Of a DNA stretch of 64,000 nucleotides, positions 1 through 10,727 are shown in pieces. The stretch is from Hermatobates lingyangjiaoensis. Its lineage: Eukaryota > Arthropoda > Insecta > Hemiptera > Hermatobatidae. The stretch is from contig JAPFBL010000034.1 of the NCBI GenBank assembly GCA_026182355.1, forward strand, positions 1,116,001 through 1,180,000. The letters run 5' to 3'. The translations under genes and the position numbers were made by a program. The notes under the pieces are model-generated. The model was given only the letters and a program-made list of their open reading frames with translations. It was not told the DNA's origin and made no database searches. Position 1 is the stretch's first letter. Each line of letters starts with the position of its first letter.

Positions 1-1704
1 CTTATTTCTATATACGATGTAAATTTCGAACTGAAACTCGTCTCGATATACAAAGATTTGCTCGAGATACAACATTCGATGAACCACTGCATAGTGATCT
101 TAATAAAACGAGTGGAAGTGAAGAAAGAAAACTTAAGGAATAGTGAAAAGCAAAAAAAAATTAATAAATAAAATTCTCTCTCTGTACAAACGTTTTACAT
201 CAAGTGAAGCATACAATTTAAAACAAGAAAAATAAATTAATGCAAATTAGAGTCCAAATTAGGGTGTAAGTTACAGAACGCTCCACACTCATCGTATTTC
301 TCTGTACCTCCACACCATCCGCCAGTCTCTATGCCTTGTTTTAAATCTATTTAACTGATATCAGTTAATATTTATCTGTAAAATGCTATTTATACTTATA
401 TTTACGCAGTATTATTTAAGGATTTATTGCAGGTCTGTGCAACAGATTAATCGAATTGTGACATATTCTTACAGTAAAATTAGTCTCGACAAATGACTAT
501 TTCGATATAAGAAGTCGGTCCCGGAATGAATTAAATTCATGAGTGAAGGTACAACTGAATTGAGAGGCAGTATTGATAAAACAAGTGAATCTTTTATGAT
601 CATTAGTTTTATGATGCATGAAACTAAGATTGATGAATAATGATCCTCTGTGATAGATGATCAAAACACACAGACACATATACATACAAATACAGAACAA
701 TCTGAGAAATCTATGTTATACCTCAAACGTTTGATATCAACATTTTACCCCTATGTAATACTTATCTTACTGTATAGGACTTGTGTAAGGTAAACGTTTA
801 CCTAGTGTAAGTATAAAAATGTACTGAATAGAAATTATTTTAAGCAAATGAAATATTCAAAGCTGAATTTTTTTACGTATAATGTTTCAATTTTAATATT
901 TTGTTGAACAGACAAAGGATATTGAACGGGTTTAGTTAATTAAACAATAGGAGTAGGAGAGTTATGAGATGGGCTAACACAATGGGAAATATTTAGAACT
1001 GTCTAATTAGGGAGACTAACTATTGTTGACTAAGGGAGCAACGGTTGGAAATGCATGGGCTGAGTGGAGCCTCGGCCAACTAACTCCATGTATGGAATTT
1101 TTGGCTTTTCTCAACTCATCATCCATAAATTAGAAGAGTTTCCAATGGAAGGGATTTTAGTTTTAAAAGTTTTTGATCGATTATTCTATGGTGAGTAAAT
1201 GACCTCCGTGGATTTAACATTGAAGTAAGTTTCAGTTGAAATGTCAAAGAGAGATCGATTCCATTAAACGGCATTAATTTTCCCCAACGATATATTGGTT
1301 TAGTTTGCATGTCTTTCCATTTGAGTTCACGCAGCCAGCTCATAAAGTAAAGAGGAATTAATGACCTTTCGTTAAAACAAGTCAGCCTCATGAATAAACA
1401 CAAGCCATTTTAGAAAGTTCATATCATTAATGTAAACTTAATTAATAGTCCAAGGTTTTAATATAAATATATTGAGATTTTCAAATAGGTAGGATCAAAC
1501 ACTGTTGTGTCACTGTTAATGGTGACGGATTAGTCTGCTCTATATACCTTCAAAGGTATTGATTGATTTGGTATATCACAGTCATGTCTACTTTGGATGA
1601 CTGAAGGGTAGAGAGATATTGGAGTATGTTTAGGAGTGAGTTAGTGTGTGTGAGCTTACAGGAAATAAAAAGCAATATTATTAACGTGTAAAGTATATAT
1701 GTTT
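1..1704. other. AT-rich DNA, nothing recognised
   Basis: I see no coding-like stretch, splice-bounded exon or mobile element here. The short open frames are AT-rich and lack any family motif. Around 1030-1090 there is a slightly GC-richer patch without further signal. Confidence 0.5.
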
Positions 1705-1767
1705 TGAGAGAGAAAGAGGGTGTGCGAATGAGAGGGCGTCGTTGTAATTGACAGAGAGAGAGAGAGT

Positions 1768-1799
<32 letters not shown>

Positions 1800-2018
1800 G
1801 AGGGTGTGCGAATGTCATTGTAATTAACAATAACAATGAAGGTGTCGTTGTAATTAATAGAGAGAGAGAGAGAGAGAGAGAGTGAGAGAATGTATTTGTG
1901 ATAGACAGCGAGTGGGTAAATAAATATGTTAGAATGCGTGTGCACGTGTGAGTGAGAGTGTATGAAAGAGAGAGAGGGAGAGAGTGAGAGAGAGAGAGAG
2001 AGAGAGTGGGAGAGGAGA
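1705..2018. repeat. Compound (GA)n microsatellite
   Basis: Long runs of GAGAGA alternate with a repeated unique phrase (GTGTGCGAATG and TCGTTGTAATTAA-type words), so part of this is a higher-order tandem duplication of microsatellite plus flank, not plain (GA)n. Translation in any frame gives only low-complexity Ser/Leu or Arg/Glu runs. Confidence 0.9.
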
Positions 2019-2365
2019 CGAGACTAAACATAAATTTGTTATTGCTGTGTGTAATTATCACACTTTAATAATAAGACCATGTGTGATGTATTAAAGTGTA
2101 CATATTGTTCTTTTGAGCGTTTGTCTTTCCTTGTTTTGTTTTCTTCTCATTACAAAGAATATTAACTTTCAGTTCCATCCCACATTTTCCGGTAAATGTT
2201 TAAAACAATTTTTAAAAGTAAGTTACACGATCAAATAATTTACAATTTTTATTATTTCAAGATAGTGTAATCAATTATTATGTAGTATTTACTCATTGTA
2301 TGGTAAAAAGCTAATATAATAGTCTCTAAATATACGAGTCTATTTATAATACACAAATATAATAG

Positions 2366-2522
2366 TCTAAAAAAAGTGTTTCGAACAAATAGTGTTCTTT
2401 TTCAGGCATAAAACTCAGCTTCAGTGTGACACAGATTCTGATGCTTAGTTTTGCCAGAAGAAGAACACTATGCGTTGAAACGCTTTGATTGGACTATTAA
2501 ACTTGTATATATGGACACTATT
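2366..2522. mobile_element. PLE-derived fold-back with two decayed hammerhead cores
   Basis: The left arm on the minus strand (2366-2404) reads CTGAAAA, a hairpin built on AGAACAC/GTTC, then GAAAC. The right arm on the plus strand (2454-2488) reads CAGAAGA, AGAACAC, then GAAAC. The two face away from each other. Both cores carry substitutions relative to CTGANGA, so this is an old copy. The assignment to Penelope-like termini rests on resemblance to the better loci at 10.5 and 24.6 kb. Confidence 0.5.
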
Positions 2523-3277
2523 TTATTAACCTTTTACCCTACAAGATTCATTAGTATTTATAAATCAAGTTATATTGACAACCTATAGTCAATAATTTGT
2601 TTTTCTTATAGTATTTTACAATATTTTAGATAATAAACTAACCTAATAGATGATTGATAAAATTGGTTTGTTTTCAACTACTTTCGATGTTTTTTGATTT
2701 CATCGTGTAATAATTGTTCATTTTTATTGATAAGTTATTTTTTTGAAAACCTAATTCCTCCTTTCTTATTGCTGTTTGAAGGCGGTCTTTTACCTTCATC
2801 CTCCACTTCGCATCTATCTGTTATTTTTCTTGCTTTTCCTTTCCTCTGCACATTCTTTTACACTTCTGATTACTGCCTCTGTTTTCATCCAAGTAACTTT
2901 CTTGAAATTAATCCTATAAGAATATCTTATTTTTGGTAGAATATTTTTAAGAAAAATTGTAAAAAAGGTATAAAATAAAATAATCTACTGGAATGATTTA
3001 CGAACAAAACAAACTTACTTTAAACAAACTAAACATGTACGTAGTAACCTACATCAAGACGGGTGGCAGACATACATAATGGTAATTAAACAAAGAATAC
3101 TGATAGTTGACTGTTGAAATATAAGCAATGGGTAAAAAGTACTATAATAAAATGAGTGTCTGGGACTAATGTCAGCTGTCTAAAATCCTTGATTGTAATT
3201 CTATGAAAATAAATATTTTGTGGTCTTTCTGGAATTTTGAAGGTTAACGGATTATCAACGGCCCGCTACTGGGCCTG
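2523..3277. other. AT-rich DNA, nothing recognised
   Basis: A plus-strand frame at 2694-2939 is open for 81 codons but is hydrophobic, AT-driven and without recognisable motif or splice context. I do not call it a gene. Confidence 0.45.
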
Positions 3278-3340
3278 TAACCTGCACCCCTCCCCCCCCC
3301 TCCTGGCAGCCAGTTGCCAGGAGGGGGGGGGTGCAGGTTA
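3278..3340. repeat. GC-rich inverted repeat at SINE 5' edge
   Basis: The arms 3278-3308 and 3315-3340 are inverted copies (TAACCTGCACCCC... and ...GTGCAGGTTA) around a 6-nt loop and contain C9/G9 runs. The right arm ends in the first bases of the SINE that follows, so the left arm may be an inverted duplication of the SINE's 5' end. Confidence 0.75.
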
Positions 3341-3635
3341 GCTCTGTGGTTGACGTACTCGCCTCTAAACTGGTGGGTCCGTGTTTCGATACCCACTGTG
3401 GCCGTCGATTTATTTACCAAGGATGTGAATAAATCTGAACACGTCATCCCTCGGAGAAGGACTTTAAGTCGTCGGTCCAAAGCCGACGGCACGAATCACG
3501 TACTCGTTAATGATTCCTACTCTAAATAAACTTGAGTTAGGCAAAATTTAAGAATTCCAATGTAGAATTAATATTCGTTGTGTAGTATCACAAAAGGCCC
3601 AATGTTCGGCCTAAGTGTCCTCCTTCCATTGTCTT
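3336..3635 (+). mobile_element. tRNA-derived SINE, copy 1
   Basis: The head has a Pol III A-box-like TTAGCTCTGTGGTTGACG and a B-box-like GTTTCGATACC about 35 bp downstream. It continues with a body shared with other loci (GAATAAATCTGA, TTGAGTTAGGCAAAATTTA, AATGTTCGGCCTAAGTGT). The same body occurs on the minus strand near 20.2, 22.3, 35.0, 38.1, 40.6 and 49.8 kb. The end carries the tail type that contains the GTTCGGCCT word. Confidence 0.8.
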
Positions 3636-4164
3636 CCTCGGAAAAGGGTACATACAAAAGTACTTTTAACTTTTTTATCTATTGGTAACGAACATACAAA
3701 CAGACATTGACTTTGATATATCTGAATTAAGTGAGTTAAATTACAATCCGTGAGTAAAAGTATAATAATGTTTAAGTGGTTAATGGATTACTTTTAATTA
3801 TTGGATCATTATTAATTTCGTGAGAATGATGTAAGTGAATAATGAAAGCATGAATCTGTACTTGTTTAGTAACAATCCAAAATAAAAACGCTTTTTAATG
3901 CGCTACACAAATCACTGATACATCCTTGTACCCAGGCAGCCTAGATTCATTTTTTCCAGTCACTTTATCCAATAATAAATAAAGTAATTTCAAAGTAAAT
4001 TAATTTCCCTACACTCCGTATTCTTCATATTTTACAAAAAAAAGGAGCATTGCTTTTTATTTTAAAATGATATCTAGAAAGTTATATTTTAAAATAAAAA
4101 TCAAGTAAAGTGTTTTTTCCTTCAATGCAGATTGCTTTAGAAGGGAATGGAGAATGTTGAATAC
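3636..4164. other. AT-rich flank or intron next to exon candidate
   Basis: If the exon at 4165-4300 is real, this is its downstream intron on the minus strand. No further exon is visible. Confidence 0.4.
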
Positions 4165-4300
4165 CTGAAGGTCCCAGTGTCCTAGACGATTGAGAAGCAG
4201 GGTCCGCGTAGTCAGACAGGGACCGCTTGGGGGCGGGAGATGGTTTGCCGGCTTTGCCTTCCACCAGGACCATTGCCACGTTCAAAAATACCATGACGCT
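4165..4300 (-). CDS. Candidate coding exon of a secreted or prohormone-like protein
   Basis: A GC-rich minus-strand stretch stands out from AT-rich flanks and is bounded by a good acceptor (CTTGTTTCAG, just above 4300) and a good donor (TTCAG/GTATTC, below 4165). The 136-bp exon is open for 45 codons, phase 0 in and phase 1 out. It encodes a hydrophobic stretch (VMVFLNVAMVLVEG) followed by GKPSPAPKR, a dibasic Lys-Arg site, then SLSDYADPASQ. That order (signal peptide, spacer, dibasic site) is typical of neuropeptide or prohormone precursors. If unspliced, an ATG at 4333 would extend the hydrophobic leader to MRRFKFLTLFQSVMVF, also signal-peptide-like. I do not recognise the family. A mature peptide, if any, would lie in an exon at lower coordinates that I cannot find. 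Exon boundaries and the secreted nature are inference. Confidence 0.5.
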
Positions 4301-4343
4301 CTGAAACAAGGTCAAAAATTTAAACCTTCTCATTTCTAAATTA

Positions 4344-4849
4344 ATGATTTATAGCATTAATATGGGAAACCGTCGTATCTTGTAATATGATCTTGGAGTT
4401 GTTGGAGCGCTTTCGGACGTTGTCCATCTTCGATCGCAAATAACCTACAGGCTGTTATGAAGGCGTTATCTGTGAAGTCCACTGCTGTCTTGATATTATT
4501 GTTAGATCTTATTGAGTTCATTTTGATTTGATTTTTTTTTTAGTTATTATCTAGTCGGATTCATTTCTATTATTTATATTTATATTTTATATATATTTAT
4601 ATTTATTAACTTCGTCATACTGTATGTCTTGTCATATTTTTATTTTTATATAATGAAATTTGATTTTAAAAATTACTTAATAAGATCTAATAATAATATC
4701 AAGATAGCAGCAGACTTGACAGATAACCCCTTCATTACAGCTCAGCAGGTTAGTTGCAATCAAAGATGGACAACGTCCGAAAGCGCTCCAACAATTCCAA
4801 GATCATATTATGAGGTACGATGGTTTACCATATCAATAATATAAATCAT
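4344..4849. mobile_element. PLE-derived fold-back, family D, long arms
   Basis: The arms are about 4344-4515 and 4676-4849, inverted to each other with moderate divergence. Each carries a hammerhead-like core: GAAGATGGAC, loop, GTCC, GAAAGCGCTCC (minus in the left arm, plus near 4769-4795 in the right arm). Downstream sequence points outward on both sides. The same family forms the nearly perfect fold-back at 29.7 kb. The left end begins 11 bp beyond the ATG upstream of the 4165-4300 exon. Confidence 0.7.
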
Positions 4850-6540
4850 AATAACCTCAGTGGAACTAACATTATGCATGTATCTAATTTAATGATTAGA
4901 ATTACGAAAAAATGGTGCCTAAGATGTTTTAACTGTTTTTACCTAATTAAGGTCGCTGATTCCAGAAATGATATCGCTTTTTCTCTAACTGGTTGAGTTT
5001 TTCTGCTATGGCATACCCCTCTCTCTAGGAAGGCGATAGCTACAATAAAGATGGGAAAATCGAAGAGACAATATTTTCATTTAACTTTAAGACACATTTC
5101 ATATTTGCAATACGTATGCAAATAAGTACGCAATACATTTGGATTTCAATGTATATTTCACATCAAAATAGCAAAATATTGTTTTTAAGGAATGTAGCCA
5201 TGATTAATTTTACTACAAAAACCTGAATTGCAAGTAAAAGCGTTAAGGTTTCTGATGTCATAATCATTTAACATGGATCACAATAACAACCTGCTATTGT
5301 AATTATGACGCTTGTTTGTATTTAGAAATATGCCTAATTTTAAGGAATACGTACGTATTTATACGTACGAAGAACAACAACTAAATATATTATGATCACC
5401 GAAATTCAACTAAAAAGATCAAATATAGAATTTCGAAAGTAATTTCTTATGCATTTTGGTACTAAAGATTCACATATGCTGATATTCTATAATTTCCTAG
5501 TATGTACTCGCATCTGCCGAACCTACTATATATAGTAGCTGATATAAAATTTAGTCCTGAATATTGATAAACATTTTTCTGTATAAAATAGGTATACACA
5601 CATGAACACTGAGATGTAATTAATACATTTTTCACAAAAAAAATAATAATCACTGTGAACTATCGTTAGTATAACCTACATGTTTGTGGAAGCCATCCTG
5701 CGTTTACCGTATCTGGAGACGAACTGGCAACTGCAAACTATCTCTGTACAATCTGCCAACCATACGTGTAACAAACGTGTTCTATACCGTCAAAACAACA
5801 ACTGTACAAGAACTGAACAGAATAATCTCATTTGTTTCTGAAATACAATAGAATACATATTGCCTACTATATATAGTATTTCCGTCACTAATGGGTTTTA
5901 AGGTAAAAAAAGTATGAAATAGCAAACATCTCAATAACTTGACCGGAAGAGAAAAAAAAAGTATAATTTTCGGAATCAGCACTCCTAAATTAATCTAAAT
6001 CAGCTTAAAAACGTAGGAAACCAAAAATGTTTTGAACAGTGTTACCAGTTATAAACAATGTTTTGAAATATACATAAATAACGGAAATTATAATCTAATC
6101 ACAAAATTAATAAACCCTAGGACCAATACACTTTCTTGAAGGAGTGACATTTAGAACTTGTAATTTAATACTAAAGTTATGTAGGATTGACATTTTCCTG
6201 TTAAGAATGATTTTTTTATTAAATAATATTTTATCAATGTTTGTTATAATGTTTGTTGCTTTACTAACAACCTCTATTCTCAAAACGAGAAAGAAAAGAT
6301 CGATATACCCGTATGTTTGAATAAATTGGCTGGAAGTTATGCATTGTCAAAAGCAAACTTTTTAACTATTAGGATAAATTAAATTCGTTAAAATTTTACA
6401 GTACAATTATTTTAAATTATGATTTAATTTACGGCATGAACTCTACAAAACAGAATTGATGGGAAAATTATACCAGTATTGTTAATATAATCACTCCTTC
6501 TATATTAATTATTATTATTTGTGGAAAGCCGAACGTGTCC
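4850..6540. other. AT-rich DNA, nothing recognised
   Basis: Short hydrophobic open frames at 5462-5653 and 5782-5982 (minus) look like chance frames in AT-rich DNA. No mobile-element ends were found. Confidence 0.45.
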
Positions 6541-6749
6541 GATATATATATATATATAAAGATTTCACATAAACACGTGAAACAACAATCAATGATCAAA
6601 CCACAATAAGAAATGGGAAAACAAGACTAAGATCTTTCAACCGTAACAAGCGGTCTTCGTCAGTTGGGTTTTTGACTCTGACGAAGACCGCTTGTTACGG
6701 TTGAAAGATCTTAGTCTTGTTTTCCCATTTCTTATTGTGGTTTGATCAT

Positions 6750-6790
<41 letters not shown>
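6541..6790. mobile_element. Family A hammerhead fold-back flanked by (TA)n
   Basis: Two 75-bp arms (6589-6663 and 6678-6752) are perfect inverted copies around a 14-bp spacer. Outside the left arm lies the family tail TTTCACGTGTTTATGTGAAA (seen here as its reverse complement), then (TA)n; the right arm runs directly into (TA)n at 6751-6790. Each arm holds the core CTGACGA, hairpin, GAA, AGATCT. The orientation is head-to-head with downstream ends outward. Confidence 0.85.
6678..6714 (+). ncRNA. Hammerhead ribozyme motif, family A
   Basis: CTGACGA is followed by a stem II AGACCG/CGGTT with a seven-nucleotide loop, then GAA, then AGATCT (a self-complementary helix III) and T as the cleavage-site base. 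The reverse complement of the same motif occupies 6627-6663 on the minus strand. Penelope-like elements are known to carry minimal hammerheads with very short helix III, thought to act as dimers. Activity is not shown. Confidence 0.65.
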
Positions 6791-6792
<2 letters not shown>

Positions 6793-6796
6793 TAAT

Positions 6797-6925
6797 GTTT
6801 TACTTTGTTTGCTCTACGATGACATAAAGTGAAAAGCCTCAGAGCACTTATTTATTTTCTTTTTCTTTTTCCTTGTGGTTTAGACTTCATTGATTGCATC
6901 ACGTGTTTAATTGTGATTTCTCAGC
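6797..6925 (+). mobile_element. PLE terminal fragment, family J
   Basis: It matches the right arm of the fold-back at 14.26-14.48 kb: TTTGTTTGCTCT, a GATGACA...GAAAAGCC core, CAGAGCA, TTGTGGTTTA and CATTGATTGCATCACGTG. It abuts the (TA)n tract on its left. The hammerhead core is weak (very short stem II). Confidence 0.55.
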
Positions 6926-6949
6926 ATATGTGTAGTTTAATATAGATAG

Positions 6950-7130
6950 AGAAACATAGATGAATTAAAAACAGACACTTACAGTTTCTAATTTTTAGTT
7001 TGAACCGTCATCAGGAGAGATAAGAGAGAGAAACAACCGTCTCTGCACCACTGCGCTTGGTTTTCCGTACTTATTTCTCCTCATGAAGATTCAAAACAAA
7101 AATTAAAGACTGTTAGTGTCTACTTTTCAT
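6950..7130. mobile_element. PLE-derived fold-back, family F
   Basis: The left minus-strand copy reads CTGATGACGGTTC then AAAAATTAGAAAC (6978-7014). The right plus-strand copy reads CATGAAGATTC then AAAATTAAAGAC (near 7080-7110). The two face outward. The same family forms a cleaner fold-back at 48.06-48.27 kb. Confidence 0.6.
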
Positions 7131-7239
7131 TGTTTTATGTTTCATTATCCTGTTTGGACCAACTTTTTTCTAGTAAAAGTATATAAAGAATATATAATGT
7201 TAGGATGAAAAAACGATACAAAACGAACAAATAATGTTC

Positions 7240-7400
7240 AATGTGAATAAAGAAATATAGACAAATTAAAAACACACACTTACAGTTCCTAATTTTCGAT
7301 TTGACCCATATCAGGAGAGATAAAAGAGAGAAACCAAGCGCACTGGTGTAGAGGAGTTGGAGACCAACAATGTTGCCGGACGTGCGTCCGGACACAAAGG
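7240..7400 (-). mobile_element. PLE terminal fragment, family F
   Basis: A single minus-strand copy of the same terminal region: CTGATATGGGTC, AAATCGAAAATTAGG, CTGTAAGTGTGTG, plus the upstream TTGGTTTCTC stretch. The first core box is mutated (CTGATAT). The (TA)n flank is weak here. Confidence 0.55.
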
Positions 7401-7744
7401 TAGTCCAGAATCAATTTAAAATTATATAAGAATGGGGAATAAGAAAAAGTAATAAATAAAAGGAAAATAGGGATGAAGAAAGGGTGCGATAGATAAATAT
7501 TCAGTTCAATACATAAAAATTCAGTGATACATAAAATTCAGGAAAAAGGTTTCGGGGTTAAACAACCCTACCTTAATGTCCCATAATACTCTCTGATACA
7601 ATGGTAATGACTGATCACACCTTCAACTACAACTCCACCTTGTCTATATAAACTCACCAATCCATAAATACACCCTTTATTGTCCTGAAGATGTACTATA
7701 TGTCGGCTGTTAATATTAGATATTAGAAATTAAATTAACTATGC
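7401..7744. other. Nothing recognised
   Basis: AT-rich unique-looking DNA between two PLE fragments; no motif seen. Confidence 0.4.
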
Positions 7745-7789
7745 AAAATACAGATACAAGCCAAATATGGGGCGTTATTAAACGATATA

Positions 7790-8555
7790 CGAGGTGTGTA
7801 AATAAAGTAGTGAGACTGGCAACGTCGCTTTCGATCTGGCAACGCTGGAGACGCGTGGCCTTGAGTAGCGTCAGGTGCACGTGTGATGCGCCTCCAGTAT
7901 GAATCTGAACTCGCCACAGTCATTTGTTTGTCCGTAGCGTTGGTTTTCGTGAAATGGTTTTTTCTTGAGTGTTTTAAAAATGAGTGACCTCAAAGTTGAG
8001 CAGCGGTGTGCAATCAAATTTTGCTTCAGACTTGGACATAATGCAACCGAAACTTTTTAAAAACTTCAGGAGGCCTATGGAGAACGTGTTTTATCAAGGG
8101 CACAGGTTTTTCGGTGGTTTAAGGAATTTTCAGAAGGAAGAGAGTCGATTGAAGACGAACCACGACAAGTGGGTGTTGCATCACGACAACGCGCCCTGTC
8201 ACACTGCCATCTCAATAAACGAGTTTTTGGCCAGTAAAAACATTCCTGTTGCTCCTCAGCCTCCTTATTCACCAGACTTGAGTCCTTGTGACTTTTTCCT
8301 CTTCCCGAGATTGAAAAATCACCTCAAGGGAACTCATTTCGGGACACTACAAAACATACAAACTGCTGTAACCGACCAGCTGAAGGCCATTCCAGAATCC
8401 GAGTTCCAGCAATGCTACAATGATTGGAAGGACCGTCTCCAGCGCTGTGTGGCTTCCGAAGGGAACTATTTTGAAGGTGACAATATCACATTGTAATTAT
8501 ATTTGAATAGAAAATTTAAAAAAAATCAGTCTCACTACTTTATTTACACACCTTG
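7790..8555 (+). mobile_element. Internally deleted mariner element
   Basis: The 766-bp element has about 28-bp terminal inverted repeats (AGGTGTGTAAATAAAGTAGT at the left; its inverse at the right, one mismatch at the second base) and a TA on each side (7788-7789 and 8556-8557), the mariner target duplication. It lies inside a PLE fragment, so it is the younger insertion. Confidence 0.93.
7980..8496 (+). pseudogene. Mariner transposase remnant
   Basis: The N-terminal part starts at ATG 7980 (MSDLKVEQRCAIKFC) with the helix-turn-helix-like region, and has an in-frame stop at the ETF-stop-KLQEAYG position. The C-terminal part, in another frame, carries WVLHHDNAPCH and YSPDLSPCDFFLFPRLK, the second and third catalytic Asp of a D,D34D mariner, and ends at 8496. 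The middle, including the first catalytic Asp, is deleted; the join is near 8165-8180 beside a repeated ACGACAA. It is about 170 codons against roughly 345 for an intact mariner transposase, and is not functional. Confidence 0.9.
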
Positions 8556-8605
8556 TAAGTTTGAATGAAAAACTGATACCAACTTTTACAAATATATATG
8601 TATAA

Positions 8606-9430
8606 ATAAAATCAATTATATACTTATCTATGAAGTTGAGAGTTTACATAGTTCATTGCAAGTGCCAAATAAACGTATTTACTACTGTTTACTTTGAAGA
8701 AGTAATGGGGTTTTATGTGGGACAGCACTGGCTAGAGTTTGGAAGGACTGGTCCTTGTATCTCTTATTATGTATGCTAAGGGTGCCACTGAGGCAAACAC
8801 GCCATTGATCCACTGCCTTGACACCGGTATAGTTTTGTCTCTATGTTTTCTCCTTTTTTTTTCCTATACATACTTGTATATATTTACAAGGGTGCACATA
8901 AAAATGTAATATTAACTAGCTGAACCTGTTCTTCTGTCAAAATTTAATTATTATTTGTTAATAAAATTAAATATGTTGTATTAATTAACAAATGAATATT
9001 ATTTTGTAGTAAATATTGTAATATTGAGAGATATTTCTTCTGAGGTTGTGAAGTGGTTTGTTAGGCAGGATGCTTGCTTTAATACCGCAAATGATGAGTT
9101 TATATGTTATCATTTATACAATATATATTCAGCATCTTATACACGCCGTCTACCAGAGAAGACGTAGTGTTTGCAGTTCTCTTGGCTGTATGAGTCAGAT
9201 ATGTGGTTAAGATGCGAACTATCATGAATTTGTGTAAGGTACAATTTAAGACTCACGATGTAGTATCCGCCTGGAAAAGTGATGAACCATAACTAATAAG
9301 GGCGCTAAATAACAAATGAACTTCACTTTTAAACCAATAAGTATTACTGCGTGTCTTGGGAACAATTAAATATTTTAATATTATTTTTTCTTAACAACAT
9401 AAATGTTTTAAAGAAATACTGAATTTGGGT
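8606..9430. other. Nothing recognised
   Basis: AT-rich DNA. A patch near 8740-8840 is less AT-rich but gives no recognisable product. Confidence 0.4.
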
Positions 9431-9688
9431 TAGAATATAGCAAGGGACATCAACTGGTGGGTCGCGACCTCCTTGGGGGTCACGAAAAGGTTAAACGGGG
9501 GTCGCGAAATGTTTGAAATTGTTTAATTTTAAATTGAAAATATACTATTGATCAAATTTATTTTAATTTTACCTTTTCTATTTGTCGTGTCGTTAATTTT
9601 ATTTTTTGTTCTCACTAAAGAGTCGCGAATAAATGTTGGCGTCCAAAATGGGTCGCTATGTAAAAAAGATTGTAAATCCCTAGAATAT
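9431..9688. mobile_element. hAT-type MITE
   Basis: Direct repeats TAGAATAT at 9431-9438 and 9681-9688 flank a segment whose ends resemble hAT MITE termini (AAGGGACATCAACTGGTGGG at the left; its decayed inverse GGGATTTACAATC at the right) with TGGGTCGCGACC-type interior. The terminal repeats are imperfect, so the exact ends are uncertain. Confidence 0.55.
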
Positions 9689-10304
9689 ATATCTAACGAA
9701 TGTCTACCGTGTTTGATGTAATGAGAGAGATAGAAATAAACAGATAACAATTTTCTATTTATTTTAAACTGATAATAAAAGTCTCTCATACAGAGTTAAA
9801 TTTAGAAGTTAATGAAAGTCAATGAAAATTTTTCAAAAGAAAGTAATCCCCGGAGGAAGAAAGTTAAGTGAGCTTCAAGACTGCGCTGAAAAGTAAAAAA
9901 GCCCCGGCGCAAGTGTGTGGGATTCGTTTGGCTTTATGGCTTCCTCCCATTGTATCAGCTTCATTGTTAATTAATAGGGTCTGGGTGGACCTGGCGAATC
10001 CTTTGTCACACTGCCTTTCATTACAGCCTCACATTCTAAACATTCTTCTGCTTTGACTTTTCTAACAAATGTCTTTTCTACTCCACCCTCGAGTTAATGA
10101 TGCTTATTACAAATGGTATCTACCATTATTGTAAAAAAAAACAGTAAGTAATATTACATTTTATTACAATAGTCTTTCTTTTATTTTTGTATGTACTAAC
10201 GGAATAAAAATATTTTATTTGTATTTTATCATTATAAATTATTATTTATTTTTTTATTATGTACCTAGAAATATTTGTTAAGTTTCAATAACGTTCATAG
10301 TGTT
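9689..10304. other. Nothing certain; small GC-richer patch
   Basis: 9848-10056 is less AT-rich and open for 62 codons on the plus strand but has no recognised motif. The rest is AT-rich. Confidence 0.35.
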
Positions 10305-10458
10305 ATATATTTGTAAAAGTTGGAAGCAGTCCTTCATTTAAACATATATTGTTAAATAACGCCCCATATTTGGTTCCAGTTAACACAATTTCTCCAGTTT
10401 CCGGAATTCCTTCCTCGTCTCTTTATTAAAACTATAAAGCTTATCACCAATATTGCAA

Positions 10459-10494
10459 GTCGACATGTTTCGAATGTACCACATTCATCATCAG
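10459..10494 (-). ncRNA. Hammerhead ribozyme motif, family B (left arm)
   Basis: On the minus strand: CTGATGA, stem TGAATG/CATTC with loop TGGTA, GAA, ACATGT, C. Every core nucleotide is canonical, and helix III (ACATGT) is self-complementary. Confidence 0.75.
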
Positions 10495-10562
10495 GACAAT
10501 AATGAAAATAATAGTAGGATTGTTAGTACTCACAATCCTACTATTATTTTCACTATATTGTC

Positions 10563-10598
10563 CTGATGATGAATGTAGTACATTCGAAACATGTCGAC
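10563..10598 (+). ncRNA. Hammerhead ribozyme motif, family B (right arm)
   Basis: CTGATGA, stem TGAATG/CATTC with loop TAGTA, GAA, ACATGT, C. It differs from the left-arm copy by one loop base. The open frame of the PLE N-terminus begins just downstream. Confidence 0.75.
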
Positions 10599-10727
10599 TT
10601 GCAATATTGGTGATAAGCTTTATAGTTTTAATGAAGAGACCAGGAAGGAATTCCGGAAACTGGAGAAATTGTGTAAGAAACAGATTCAAGCCAAATATGG
10701 GGCGTTATTTAACAATATATATATATA

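Larger units (their letters stand above)
7745..8605 (+). mobile_element. PLE N-terminal ORF fragment split by mariner
   Basis: The two flanks of the mariner element form one PLE coding fragment. Left of it lies AAATATGGGGCGTTATTAAAC (residues AKYGALLND), and right of it AGTTTGAATGAAAAACTG (SLNEKL), then IPTFTNIYMY. Removing the mariner and one TA restores the reading frame. Homologous segments are at 10.3-10.7 and 45.6-45.7 kb. The fragment ends where ACAAATATATAT begins, the same truncation point as other copies. Confidence 0.75.
10305..10727. mobile_element. PLE fold-back, family B, with N-terminal ORF in both arms
   Basis: Two inverted copies meet near 10531-10537. Each runs outward from a hammerhead core through an open frame. 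The right arm encodes LYSFNEETRKEFRKLEK, LCKKQIQAKYGALFNN. The left arm on the minus strand encodes the same and continues to NEGLLPTFTN. This matches the N-terminal region of PLE polyproteins. The right arm stops at AACAATATA fused to (TA)n, and the left stops at ACAAATATATA. The arms share a CAATCCTACTATTATTTTCA hairpin at the centre. Confidence 0.85.

Noticed and set aside
1550..2061. Ser-Leu-rich ORFs
   Set aside because: Translation of the (GA)n/(CT)n microsatellite on the minus strand.
3336..3420. Functional tRNA gene
   Set aside because: It has A- and B-box-like words but no cloverleaf pairing, and the same head is repeated with the SINE body.
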